From NCBI GenBank assembly GCA_947086895.1, contig CAMUAR010000016.1, positions 1-59,500 on the forward strand: a stretch of 59,500 bases of DNA, read 5' to 3'. The translations under genes and the position numbers were made by a program. Position 1 is the first letter of the stretch. Each line of letters begins with the position of its first letter. The notes below the pieces were generated by a model. That model searched no databases, was not told where the DNA came from, and saw only the letters and a program-made list of their open reading frames with translations. Of this stretch, positions 17,201-24,468 are shown piece after piece. Origin of the DNA: an uncultured Lachnospiraceae bacterium. Its GTDB lineage: Bacteria > Bacillota > Clostridia > Lachnospirales > Lachnospiraceae.

Positions 17201-17938
17201 CAAGGTGTAGAGATTGGGCGCGTCGATATCCCAGAGTGCCGGGTCAGAAACAGAAAGTTCGCACGAGTTGAGCCATACCGCGATCTCCTTGTTTTCAAAA
17301 GGACAGAAAATGCGGGTTTCATCAAACAAAGAGTCCACAGCGCCAGAGAGAAGCGTGCCGTTTTTATCTGCAATTGAGTGGCGGACAGAAAGCCCGGCAG
17401 GGCTGGTATTTTCTGGAACAACGACAATGCTGTCAATAAAGACGCGCCACTGCTCGTTCTGCCTGCGCACAGAAACATAGACGCCGTCAGGATAAAAATG
17501 CTGTTTTTGCCTTGTGATAAGCCATACATTGCGGTAGATGCCTGCGCCGGAATACCAGCGGGAATTTGGGCTTTGATGTACTACCCGGACAATAATTTCG
17601 TTTTTTCCGGGAACAAGGTAAGGAGTAATGTCAAATTCAAATGTGGAATAGCCATATTTCCAAGCAAATATCTCCTGACCGTTCATATAAAATGTGGAAT
17701 CCATATAGACGCCTTCAAAGCGCAGGGAAACCACCGTGCTGTCATCCTGCACAGGGCAGTTGAAATATTTGCAGTACCAGCCTTCTTCCGATTCGTAGAG
17801 ATTGTGTGTGTTGAAAATAAGCCAGTCATGCGGAATCTCAACCGCAGTGAAATCGTGATCGAGAATAACAGCCGGCAGAGAAGTCCCAAGCGGTTTTTTG
17901 CAGAACCCCCAGCCGGTGTTAAAAAGTTCTTTTTTCAT
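14297..17938 (-). CDS. Glycoside hydrolase family 2 enzyme, beta-galactosidase type
   Basis: The product has 1213 aa and no signal peptide, so it is cytoplasmic. Domains in order: sugar-binding jelly roll (about 1-165), immunoglobulin-like domain (165-280), TIM barrel (280-590) with the acid/base Glu394 in WSIGNEIYD and the nucleophile Glu473 in IIYGSETSS, a DUF4982-like region, a GH2 C-terminal Ig-like domain (about 665-770), then two carbohydrate-binding-module-like repeats (about 1000-1110 and 1120-1213), each with a central (V/M)DFG motif. ATG 17938 is chosen over ATG 17953 because GAGGA lies 8 bases upstream. It would hydrolyse a beta-galactoside, or a related glycoside, imported by a symporter such as the one at 9843. 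The extra C-terminal modules make it larger than LacZ-type enzymes. Confidence 0.92.
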   Translation of the reverse strand: MKKELFNTGWGFCKKPLGTSLPAVILDHDFTAVEIPHDWLIFNTHNLYESEEGWYCKYFNCPVQDDSTVVSLRFEGVYMDSTFYMNGQEIFAWKYGYSTFEFDITPYLVPGKNEIIVRVVHQSPNSRWYSGAGIYRNVWLITRQKQHFYPDGVYVSVRRQNEQWRVFIDSIVVVPENTSPAGLSVRHSIADKNGTLLSGAVDSLFDETRIFCPFENKEIAVWLNSCELSVSDPALWDIDAPNLYTLTSELIDRDRLLDQNSCKVGFRTAEFTPENGFLLNGRKLRIRGVCEHHDLGCLGSAVNRTAIKRKLLLLKEMGVNAIRTSHNMPAVELMELADELGFLVDSEAFDMWEHSKTTYDYARFFKEWCRRDVAAWIRRDRNHPSVILWSIGNEIYDTHADAHGQEITSMLAEYVRQNDPRANAPVTIGSNYMPWEGAQKCADLIKYAGYNYSEKYYEEHHKKHPDWIIYGSETSSVVQSRGIYHFPYLRQILSDDDEQCSSLGNSAMSWGAKSTLACIADDRDAYFSAGQFVWTGFDYLGEPTPYHTKNSYFGQIDTAGFPKDSFYIFQAEWTNYKEKPMIHLFPYWDFNEGQLVDLLVCSNAPKVELFFNNTSLGTRLLDHEHGRDDLLAHWQTAYQKGTIRAVAYDENDHIIAEDSHSSFGEAASLCIAADRDTLRADGKDLAFLTITANDADSNPVENANLRVKVSVSGAGRLLGLDNGDSTDFEQYKCADRRLFSGKLLAVIGSIPLSGEILVTVRSEGLSDASLTLFAREMTPQERAEEENAGVLIPENAMLLAVPPSGPVFLPADALTNGFTLAFGLKNLLLPSDKPIDPSIFPEELQKSMADFFPEQTGIPVRRISLTSDHGFTFSPKVPSMEITAVTLPENAADTELIWKVTTDDGIDSNLAALDVHSDGRHAKVTALGDGNFRVRCMTKNGTDKVRVISELYFTGKGLGSAAINPYCFVSAGLYDIADGTVTAGNEHGVSISRGENTTIGFSNVDFGDFGSDEITIPIFAMDGTPCPIQIWEGVPGEKNAELLADVIYQKPAIWNVYQEQTFRLKRRIKGTAALCFTARDQIHIKGFIFAKPQKAYAKLSALEHSRIYGDTFTIAEEAVTGIGNNVSLEYDNMDFGEKEISKLTICGRTPLAKNTIHIRFAGSFGEVKQIAEFTCSDQYTEQQFSITGVTGKNKVSFVFLPGCDFDFRWFQFE

Positions 17939-18062
17939 AACAGCAGTCCTCATTTCTGTGATAATATTGTTGATAAAACTTTCGCCTTTTCGGTTATTTT
18001 ATCATGTTTTTTTAAAAAGTAAAACAAATATTTTGCATTATAAAGCGGAGGTCTTTTTGTAT

Positions 18063-18106
18063 AACATACTTTTTACCTTAACATACTATGTTTGTGCAAA
18101 GTATGT
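18063..18106. promoter_or_regulatory. Repeated AACATACT operator-like sites
   Basis: AACATACT occurs at 18063-18070 and 18080-18087, with the inverse AAGTATGT (18099-18106). The second and third form a 7-bp inverted repeat around an 11-base spacer. The sites lie about 50-95 bases upstream of the Na/Pi cotransporter gene and are the only notable feature of the 217-base gap 17939-18155. Which regulator binds is unknown. Confidence 0.4.
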
Positions 18107-18155
18107 GCCTGTGACCTAAAATTTGCAGGTTAAAAGAAAGGCATGGTTATGAATT

Positions 18156-19910
18156 ATGAGTATTTTTAATGTTTTATCAATGTTGGGCGGATTGGCTTTT
18201 TTTCTGTATGGAATGGATTGCATGGAGCACGGGCTTTCCAAACTCTCCGGCGGCAGACTGGAACTTTTGCTTGAACGTATGACAAGAGGAAAATTAAAGT
18301 CGGTTGCGCTTGGGGCGGCGGTAACCGCGCTGATTCAATCCTCTTCAGCGACTACCGTAATGGTCGTGGGGCTTGTAAATTCAGGAATTATGAGGTTGTC
18401 CCAGGCAGCGGGCGTTATTATGGGAGCAAATATCGGGACGACCGTTACATCATGGCTGTTAAGCCTTACAGGGATTTCCGGCGGCAGTTTTTTTGTAAAG
18501 ATGTTAAAGCCATCTTCGTTTGCACCTGTGCTGGCATTAATTGGTATTATTCTTTTGATGTTTTCCAAAAGAGAAAAAAAGCGGGATCTCGCAGTGATTT
18601 TTCTTGGTTTTGCGATTCTTATGGCAGGGATGGAAACGATGGGAGCAGCGGTAAAACCGCTTGCGGACGTACCGGAATTTACCAGTATATTAACCATGTT
18701 TTCCAACCCTGTTCTCGGACTTTTGGCAGGCGCAGTTTTAACTGCGATCATTCAGAGTTCCTCCGCGTCGGTTGGTATTTTACAGACATTATGTGTGACG
18801 GGGGCAGTGAATGTCGGAAGCGCAGTGCCGATTATTATGGGGCAGAATATTGGAACATGTGTGACCGCGATGATCTCTTCGATTGGAGCATCAAAAAACG
18901 GAAAAAGGGCAGCTTTGATACATTTATATTTTAATATGATTGGAACAATACTATTTATGTCGATTTTTTATAGTCTTAATGCGGTGTTTGATTTTCATTT
19001 TATGTCTGATACCGCAAATGCCGCTATGATTGCGGTTACGCACACCGCGTTTAATATATCTGCGACTTTGGTTTTGCTGCCGTTTTCCAAGGTGCTTGAA
19101 CGGCTGGCGACGCTTACTGTGCGCGGGGGAAAGGAAGAAAAAGAAGGGAAAGTAAAAGTTTTGGACGAGAGGTTTCTCGATATGCCGTCGTTTGCGCTAG
19201 AACAGTGCAGAGAAGCTGCAAATCAGATGGCGGAACTTGCAGAAGACGGAGTTTTTTTTGCATTAAATCTTATGGAACAGTACAGCGAAGATGGAAGATC
19301 CAAAGTGGCAGAGTTGGAAAATCTTGTTGATACCTATGAGGATGAGCTTGGCACATACTTGGTAAAGCTTGGAAAGCGTATGCTCTCGGCAAAAGACAAT
19401 GACGAGCTGAATGTACTGCTGCATTGCATCGGTGATTTTGAGAGAATTTCCGACCACTCGAAAAATATCAGTGAAGTAGCGCAGGAAATGAAGGAAAAAG
19501 GAATTTCATTTTCTGAGCGCGCACAAAAAGAGCTGGAAGTCTACAAGCGGGCGCTTTGTGATATTCTAAAACTTACCGTAGAAGTGTTTTTGTCTGGAGA
19601 TACCGCGCAGGCAAAGCAGGTAGAACCGCTGGAAGAAGTGATTGACAAGCTTCATGCGGAGGTGAAAAACAGGCATATTGAGCGGCTTAGAAAGGGAACC
19701 TGCACGATTGAACTTGGGTTTATCTTATCTGATTTAACAACAAATTTTGAGCGGATTGCCGACCATTGTTCCAATATTGCTGTCTGTTTGATTCAGATTG
19801 CGAAGGATGGTATGGAAGTTCACGAGTATCTTGAGGAGGTTCGATATGGAGGGCATAAAAGATTTGAGGAACTTGTAGAAAAAAATAAAGAGAAATATGT
19901 ATTGCCGTAA
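18156..19910 (+). CDS. Na/Pi cotransporter (NptA/YjbB type) with C-terminal PhoU domain
   Basis: The product has 584 aa. The membrane part (about 1-310) contains the two inverted-repeat signatures of the family, QSSSATTVMVVGLVN and QSSSASVGILQTL, that form the Na+ and phosphate sites. The cytoplasmic C-terminal part (about 340-560) has two PhoU-type helical repeats, each with an E/D-containing ERI(S/A)DH motif (FERISDHSKN, FERIADHCSN). This fusion is common in Firmicutes and imports or exports phosphate with PhoU-like feedback. It is monocistronic, with operator-like repeats upstream at 18063-18106. The start at ATG 18156 fits the family N-terminus (LGGLAFFLYGMDCMEHGL). Confidence 0.93.
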   Translation: MSIFNVLSMLGGLAFFLYGMDCMEHGLSKLSGGRLELLLERMTRGKLKSVALGAAVTALIQSSSATTVMVVGLVNSGIMRLSQAAGVIMGANIGTTVTSWLLSLTGISGGSFFVKMLKPSSFAPVLALIGIILLMFSKREKKRDLAVIFLGFAILMAGMETMGAAVKPLADVPEFTSILTMFSNPVLGLLAGAVLTAIIQSSSASVGILQTLCVTGAVNVGSAVPIIMGQNIGTCVTAMISSIGASKNGKRAALIHLYFNMIGTILFMSIFYSLNAVFDFHFMSDTANAAMIAVTHTAFNISATLVLLPFSKVLERLATLTVRGGKEEKEGKVKVLDERFLDMPSFALEQCREAANQMAELAEDGVFFALNLMEQYSEDGRSKVAELENLVDTYEDELGTYLVKLGKRMLSAKDNDELNVLLHCIGDFERISDHSKNISEVAQEMKEKGISFSERAQKELEVYKRALCDILKLTVEVFLSGDTAQAKQVEPLEEVIDKLHAEVKNRHIERLRKGTCTIELGFILSDLTTNFERIADHCSNIAVCLIQIAKDGMEVHEYLEEVRYGGHKRFEELVEKNKEKYVLP

Positions 19911-20030
19911 GTAAAAAAATTATTTGTGTATTGTCCTGTGATCGAAGGCAAATAAAACTGCGCCCGCATTCTTTATAAATAAATTCTGGAAATATATTTT
20001 TTATAAAGCAGAGTGCGGATGAAAAAAAGT

Positions 20031-20059
20031 TTGCAAATTATGCCTTTCTGCGATATAAT
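20031..20059 (+). promoter_or_regulatory. Promoter of the cobalamin riboswitch transcript
   Basis: TTGCAA (20031-20036) and TATAAT (20054-20059) are separated by exactly 17 bases, a few bases upstream of the riboswitch 5' end. Confidence 0.75.
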
Positions 20060-20065
20060 CTATCC

Positions 20066-20255
20066 TTGCCGCGTGGTGCTCTGTAAAAAGAGATAAAAGG
20101 GAACGCAGTGTAAATCTGCGACAGCTCCCACTACTGTAAATGGGGATGAAAACCGTGTAAAAGCTGCTGTAGCTTTCAGCCATTGGGAAAAGTTTTACAA
20201 TTCCTGAGAAGGCGCGGAGAGTAAAAAGATCCACAAGCCAGGAAACCTGCCATGC
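20066..20255 (+). ncRNA. Cobalamin (adenosylcobalamin-type) riboswitch
   Basis: The conserved core is present in order: GTGGTGCTCTGT near the 5' end, AAAAGGGAACGCAGTGTAAATC, CAGCTCCCACTACTGTAA, the GCCATTGGGAAA region, GGCGCGGAG, and the B12 box AAGCCAGGAAACCTGCC at 20235-20251. These are the standard nucleotides of the class-I type. It sits 50-240 bases upstream of the importer operon at 20304-23204 and should repress it when cobalamin is plentiful. The platform is short, with the ribosome binding site GGGAGGA about 40 bases after the B12 box, so translational control is likely. Confidence 0.95.
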
Positions 20256-20303
20256 GAGCTTATTTTTTGCGGTTCCGGGAGAGGGAATTTGCAGGGAGGA
20301 ATT

Positions 20304-21326
20304 ATGAAAGGATACAAAAAGATTTGGGCGCTGCTGCTTACTGTCGCAGTGCTTGCAGGACTGTCCGCCTGCGGCAGCAAAGGAAATGACCATACAGAGC
20401 CAAATGCAGCACCAAGCAGTCCAGCGGATAATGACCAGAAAGATTCTGAGAATAACGCAGCAGATGGCAAAGATCAGGAAAGTGGACTTAAAGACAGCGA
20501 TCAGCCTTACACGGTTGTTCTGCCAGACGGGACAAGTATCACGCTTGAGAAAACGCCGGAGAGGATTGTATCAGTCGGTCCGAATATTACGGATATTCTG
20601 TTTAAAATTGGGGCGGGAAATTGCGTGGTTGGGCGCACCGATTACTGTGATGAGCCAAAGGAAGTAAAAGATATTCCTTCGATCGGTTCGATCTACACGC
20701 CGGATATTGAAAAGATTGTCGAGCTGGAGCCAGATTTGATACTTGGGTCAATCCATTTTTACGGGGAGGCAAAAGATCGGCTGGACGAGCTTGGAATTCC
20801 CGTTGCAGTGCTGTATGACTGCGAGACCATCGACGGGGTTTATAATACAATCCGCACGGCGGGGGAACTTGTCGGAAAAGCCGAGGAGGGCATTGCGCTG
20901 GCGGATGAAACAAAACAGCGCATTGACAGCACGATAGCAAAGTATTCTGGTTCAGAGTATGCCAACTTCAAAGCACCGAGTGTTTACTATGTGGTCGATT
21001 ATGGGGAAAACGGAGATTTTACTGCGGGCGGCAACACATTTATCGGAAAAATTATCACGGCGGCAGGCGGAGAGAATATTGCCGAGGAGGTTGACGGCTG
21101 GCAGATTGCCCATGAAGTATTGATTGAGGCAGACCCGGAAATTATTATTGTGCGCAAAGGAGAAGCAAAAACTTTTTGCAGTACACCAGGATACGAGGAA
21201 CTTAGCGCGGTGAAAAATGGAAGAGTATATGAATTTGACACAGAGCATCAGCTGGACCGCCAGGGCTATCAAAATGCGGATATTTTTATAAAATTTGCAG
21301 AGCTGTTCCATGGAGAAACAGAATAA
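20304..21326 (+). CDS. btuF: Cobalamin ABC transporter substrate-binding lipoprotein
   Basis: The product has 340 aa. A lipoprotein signal peptide (about 1-23, lipobox LSAC) is followed by a Ser/Asn/Asp-rich linker and a two-lobed class-III binding protein (PeripBP_2) starting at the TVVLPDGTSITLEKTPERIV strand. ATG 20304 is chosen behind GGGAGGA rather than the upstream in-frame ATG 20289. Class-III binding proteins carry cobalamin, haem or siderophores; the riboswitch immediately upstream identifies the ligand as a cobamide or its precursor. It is the first gene of a three-gene operon with permease and ATPase. Confidence 0.92.
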   Translation: MKGYKKIWALLLTVAVLAGLSACGSKGNDHTEPNAAPSSPADNDQKDSENNAADGKDQESGLKDSDQPYTVVLPDGTSITLEKTPERIVSVGPNITDILFKIGAGNCVVGRTDYCDEPKEVKDIPSIGSIYTPDIEKIVELEPDLILGSIHFYGEAKDRLDELGIPVAVLYDCETIDGVYNTIRTAGELVGKAEEGIALADETKQRIDSTIAKYSGSEYANFKAPSVYYVVDYGENGDFTAGGNTFIGKIITAAGGENIAEEVDGWQIAHEVLIEADPEIIIVRKGEAKTFCSTPGYEELSAVKNGRVYEFDTEHQLDRQGYQNADIFIKFAELFHGETE

Positions 21327-21348
21327 ATAACAGAATGGGGGCTTTTTT

Positions 21349-22413
21349 ATGGCGGGAAAAGAAAAAATGTTCCGCAGGCTGCCGTTTGGCGTAAACTTGA
21401 CGTTCCTGTTTATACTTATGTTTTTTGTCTTTTTGTGGTCGACATGTATCGGCTCGGCAAAACTGAGTGTTTTGGATGCCTTTAAACTTTTGATTGCAAA
21501 GCTCCCCTTCGTCGGGGAGCTTTCTGATATCTCAGATATTTCGCCGGTTTATAAGACAATTTTATATAAAGTTCGGCTGCCGCGCGTTCTTTTGGCAGGG
21601 CTTGTCGGGATGGGGCTATCGGTGACAGGAACAGCGTTTCAGGGATTGTTTGGCAATCCGCTTGCAGACCCGCATATTTTAGGAGTATCTTCCGGCGCGG
21701 CTCTCGGCGCGACGCTTGCGATGCTGTTCGGCGGTAGTATGCGGTTTTTGGGTTTAAGCTTCACTAGTCTTGCCGCGTTTATCGGAGGGCTTTTGGCGGT
21801 GTTTTTTGTGTACCAAATTGCCTGTTCCGGCGTATCAATGCGAACAGAATATCTTTTACTAACTGGAACGGCAGTCAGCTCTCTGCTCTCTGCAATTATT
21901 TCCTTTTTGATGGCGCAGTGCAGAGAACAGCTGGAAAAAATTTATATGTGGACGCTTGGGAGCTTTGGGGCGGCAAACTGGCAGAAGGCAGGTTTTCTCG
22001 CAGTGTTTGTACTGGTTTTTGGCGCAGTACTTGCAGCTATGGGCAAAGAGTTAGATTTGCTCGCAGCAGGGGAAGATACCGCGAGAACACTTGGAGTATC
22101 TGTAAAGTGGACTCGGTATATTGTTATTTTTGCAGGGACGTTTCTTGTTGCAGCATGTGTGTCTGTCAGCGGCGTGATTGGATTTGTCGGACTTGTGGTT
22201 CCACATTGCATCCGGCTTATTTTTGGACCAGGACACAAAAGACTTTTTGTTTACTCGATGTTTGGCGGAGCGGTGTTTCTGGTGTTTTGCGATACTATCG
22301 CAAGAACGGCGGCAGCTCCGACAGAAATTCCGGTTGGTGTTATAACGGCTGTATTTGGTGCGCCATATTTTCTTTTTTTACTGCGTAAAAGTAAGAAAGG
22401 AACAGTATTATGA
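21349..22413 (+). CDS. btuC: Cobalamin ABC transporter permease (FecCD/BtuC family)
   Basis: The product has 354 aa with about ten membrane helices and the FecCD signatures RLPRVLLAGLVGMGLSVTGT, GNPLADPHILGVSSGAALG and GVIGFVGLVVPHCIRL (coupling-helix region). It forms a homodimer that works with the substrate-binding protein and the ATPase flanking it. The start is ATG 21349, 22 bases after the preceding stop. Its 3' end overlaps the ATPase start by 4 bases (ATGA arrangement), showing translational coupling. Confidence 0.93.
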   Translation: MAGKEKMFRRLPFGVNLTFLFILMFFVFLWSTCIGSAKLSVLDAFKLLIAKLPFVGELSDISDISPVYKTILYKVRLPRVLLAGLVGMGLSVTGTAFQGLFGNPLADPHILGVSSGAALGATLAMLFGGSMRFLGLSFTSLAAFIGGLLAVFFVYQIACSGVSMRTEYLLLTGTAVSSLLSAIISFLMAQCREQLEKIYMWTLGSFGAANWQKAGFLAVFVLVFGAVLAAMGKELDLLAAGEDTARTLGVSVKWTRYIVIFAGTFLVAACVSVSGVIGFVGLVVPHCIRLIFGPGHKRLFVYSMFGGAVFLVFCDTIARTAAAPTEIPVGVITAVFGAPYFLFLLRKSKKGTVL

Positions 22414-23204
22414 ATGGAATTAAAGTAGATGCTCTGTCCTGGCATCCGAAAAATACAGAAAGTCCAATATTGAAAGAAATAAATTTTTTTCTTGAGCCTG
22501 GATATATCTATGGGATTTTAGGAACAAATGGCTCAGGAAAAACTTCTTTGTTAAAGCATCTTCTTGGTTTGCTTCCGCCTGGAAAAGCGGTTGAATTAAA
22601 CGGCGTTTCTCTTGGAAAAATCAAGCCAAATAAACTTGCGAAAGCATTTTCTTATGTTCCGCAGAACACTGCGGTATCCGCAGATTTTACAGTAGAAGAA
22701 CTGGTTATGATGGGCAGAGCGCCGCATCAAAAAAGATTTGCAAGACCCCAAAAAGCCGATCAGCAGGCAGTTTCTAAGGCGATTCGACTTGCGGGACTAG
22801 AACAGGTGCGCAGCAAGAGCGCGCTGTGTTTAAGCGGCGGTGAGATGCAGCGGGTTGCGGTTGCCAGAGCAATCGCTCAGCAGGCAGAATGGATGTTTTT
22901 GGACGAGCCAGTTTCAAGTCTTGACTTGGGGCATCAGCTTGAACTGATGGAAATTTTAAAGGAACTTTCCAAAAAAAATCAAGTGACGGTTGTTATGGTG
23001 CTCCATGATATTAATCTTGCAATTCATTATTGCAGCAAATTGCTGTTTATGAAATCGGGCAGATTGTATGCCGCGGGAGAAACAGAAAGCACCGCGACGG
23101 CAGAAACGTTAAAAGAAGTGTATGGGCTTGATTTCGAGGAGCTTTTTACAGCGGATGGGACAAAATATATGGTGCCAGTGAAAAGCTCGTATGTTCTGTT
23201 GTAA
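22410..23204 (+). CDS. btuD: Cobalamin ABC transporter ATP-binding protein
   Basis: The product has 264 aa. Walker A is GTNGSGKTS, the Q-loop is SYVPQNTAVS, the signature is LSGGEMQR, Walker B is WMFLDEPVSSLD and the switch His is in VLHDINLAIHYC. These are the standard motifs of the FepC/BtuD importer ATPases. It is coupled to the permease by a 4-base overlap. A run of about 140 bases of A+T-rich DNA follows before the TPP-riboswitch promoter, and no strong terminator hairpin is visible there. Confidence 0.93.
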   Translation: MNGIKVDALSWHPKNTESPILKEINFFLEPGYIYGILGTNGSGKTSLLKHLLGLLPPGKAVELNGVSLGKIKPNKLAKAFSYVPQNTAVSADFTVEELVMMGRAPHQKRFARPQKADQQAVSKAIRLAGLEQVRSKSALCLSGGEMQRVAVARAIAQQAEWMFLDEPVSSLDLGHQLELMEILKELSKKNQVTVVMVLHDINLAIHYCSKLLFMKSGRLYAAGETESTATAETLKEVYGLDFEELFTADGTKYMVPVKSSYVLL

Positions 23205-23344
23205 GGCGCAGAACAAAGATCTGCAAGAGAGTAAAATTATATTATTGATTTATCAATAGTAAAGTGAGAGTTATTTTTTGTACAATACAATAATAAAAAG
23301 AGTATTTTTTTGGGAAAAGAATGATATTGGTACAAAAAATAGTC

Positions 23345-23373
23345 TTGCAAAAGAACAGAGAATCGTGTAAGAT
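23345..23373 (+). promoter_or_regulatory. Promoter of the TPP riboswitch transcript
   Basis: TTGCAA (23345-23350) and TAAGAT (23368-23373) are 17 bases apart, about 18 bases before the riboswitch. Confidence 0.65.
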
Positions 23374-23390
23374 AAAAGAAATCAATAATT

Positions 23391-23461
23391 GCTAGGGGTG
23401 CTGTTGCTGAGAAATACCCTTATTACTTGAACCGGACAATACCGGCGTAAGGAAGCAAAAG
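23391..23461 (+). ncRNA. TPP (thiamine pyrophosphate) riboswitch
   Basis: The thi-box core is clear: CTAGGGGTGC, GCTGAGAAATACCC, then TTGAACCGGACAATACCGGCGTAAGGAAGC. All conserved segments of the TPP aptamer are present. It lies upstream of thiT, the thiamine transporter, with a terminator at 23526-23563 as the expression platform. Binding of TPP would favour termination and also hide the ribosome binding site. Confidence 0.95.
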
Positions 23462-23525
23462 GTGTTATTTTTTAAAATAATAAAAATATTCCGCAGGGAA
23501 TTTTTATTTTTGTGGCTGGCTGTAT

Positions 23526-23563
23526 AGCTCTCCTTAGCATGTAATGTAAGGAGGGCTTTTTTT
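23526..23563 (+). terminator. Riboswitch-controlled terminator with embedded ribosome binding site
   Basis: The stem AGCTCTCCTTA / TAAGGAGGGCT (23526-23536, 23546-23556) is followed by eight T residues, and the thiT ATG begins at 23564. The thiT Shine-Dalgarno AAGGAGG (23548-23554) is the 3' arm of the stem, so one hairpin could block both elongation and initiation. Confidence 0.8.
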
Positions 23564-24253
23564 ATGAATGATTTTTTTGCATTTCCAACGGTAAATAGCT
23601 GGGAGGAGGATGTATTTCAGCTGACAACACAGGGAATTCTTGCGGTTGTCCTGCTGATTGTGGCGCTGATTGCACTTGCGCTTATCTTGCAGCCGAAGGA
23701 GAAAAAGTCGCGGCGATACTCGACAAAACAGCTGGTATTTTCGGCGGTGGCGATGGCGCTCGCGACAGTTACATCGATAATAAAGCTGTTTGAAATGCCT
23801 CTTGGCGGTTCTGTCACATTGTTTAGTATGCTTTTTATTGTGCTGATCGGTTATTGGTATGGACCAAAGGCAGGATTGATGACAGGGTTTGCCTACGGGC
23901 TTTTGCAGTTTGTGATGGAGCCGGTATTTTACAGTATACCGCAGATGATTGTCGATTATCCGCTTGCATTTGGCGCGCTTGGGCTGTCTGGCTTTTTTTC
24001 TGGCAGGAAATATGGTTTGCAGATCGGGTATATTGCCGGAGTGATTGGCAGATTTGTATTTGCATATTTATCTGGACTTTTGTTTTTTGCTTCTTATGCC
24101 GAAGGTTCCGGCATGAGTGCGCCAATATATTCACTTGTATATAACGGGTCGTATCTTGGTGTGGAAGGCGGTATTACGCTTGCGCTTTTATTTGTGCCAG
24201 CGGTATCAAAAGGACTTTTCTATATTCGGAAAATGGCAGTGGATAAAATGTGA
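23564..24253 (+). CDS. thiT: Energy-coupled thiamine transporter S component
   Basis: The product has 229 aa. The ThiT family is recognised from KQLVFSAVAMALATVTSIIKLFEMPLGGSVTLFSML, the GYWYGPKAGLMTGFAYGLLQ segment and the C-terminal VYNGSYLGVEGG region that form the thiamine site. Six membrane helices are expected, with an extra N-terminal helix (about 22-42) before the core. It imports thiamine using the shared ECF ATPases and EcfT, which are not in this window. The TPP riboswitch upstream confirms the substrate. ATG 23564 directly follows the terminator T tract. Confidence 0.95.
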   Translation: MNDFFAFPTVNSWEEDVFQLTTQGILAVVLLIVALIALALILQPKEKKSRRYSTKQLVFSAVAMALATVTSIIKLFEMPLGGSVTLFSMLFIVLIGYWYGPKAGLMTGFAYGLLQFVMEPVFYSIPQMIVDYPLAFGALGLSGFFSGRKYGLQIGYIAGVIGRFVFAYLSGLLFFASYAEGSGMSAPIYSLVYNGSYLGVEGGITLALLFVPAVSKGLFYIRKMAVDKM

Positions 24254-24468
24254 AGAAACCGCGATTGGACAGGCAGCAGCTTGTTAAAAGTTTTTGGATA
24301 TTCAGGATATTTGAAAAATTTCTGTGTATTTGAGTCAGAATTCTATTTTTAAGGATTTAAGAATTTTACAGAAAAAGTAGTGGCAATTTTTATATAAGTT
24401 TGTTGCCTATAGGAAAAGAAAAAGCCCCTGTTGCATAAACTGAAAGAAAAAGCGGCAGGGAATGCGAA

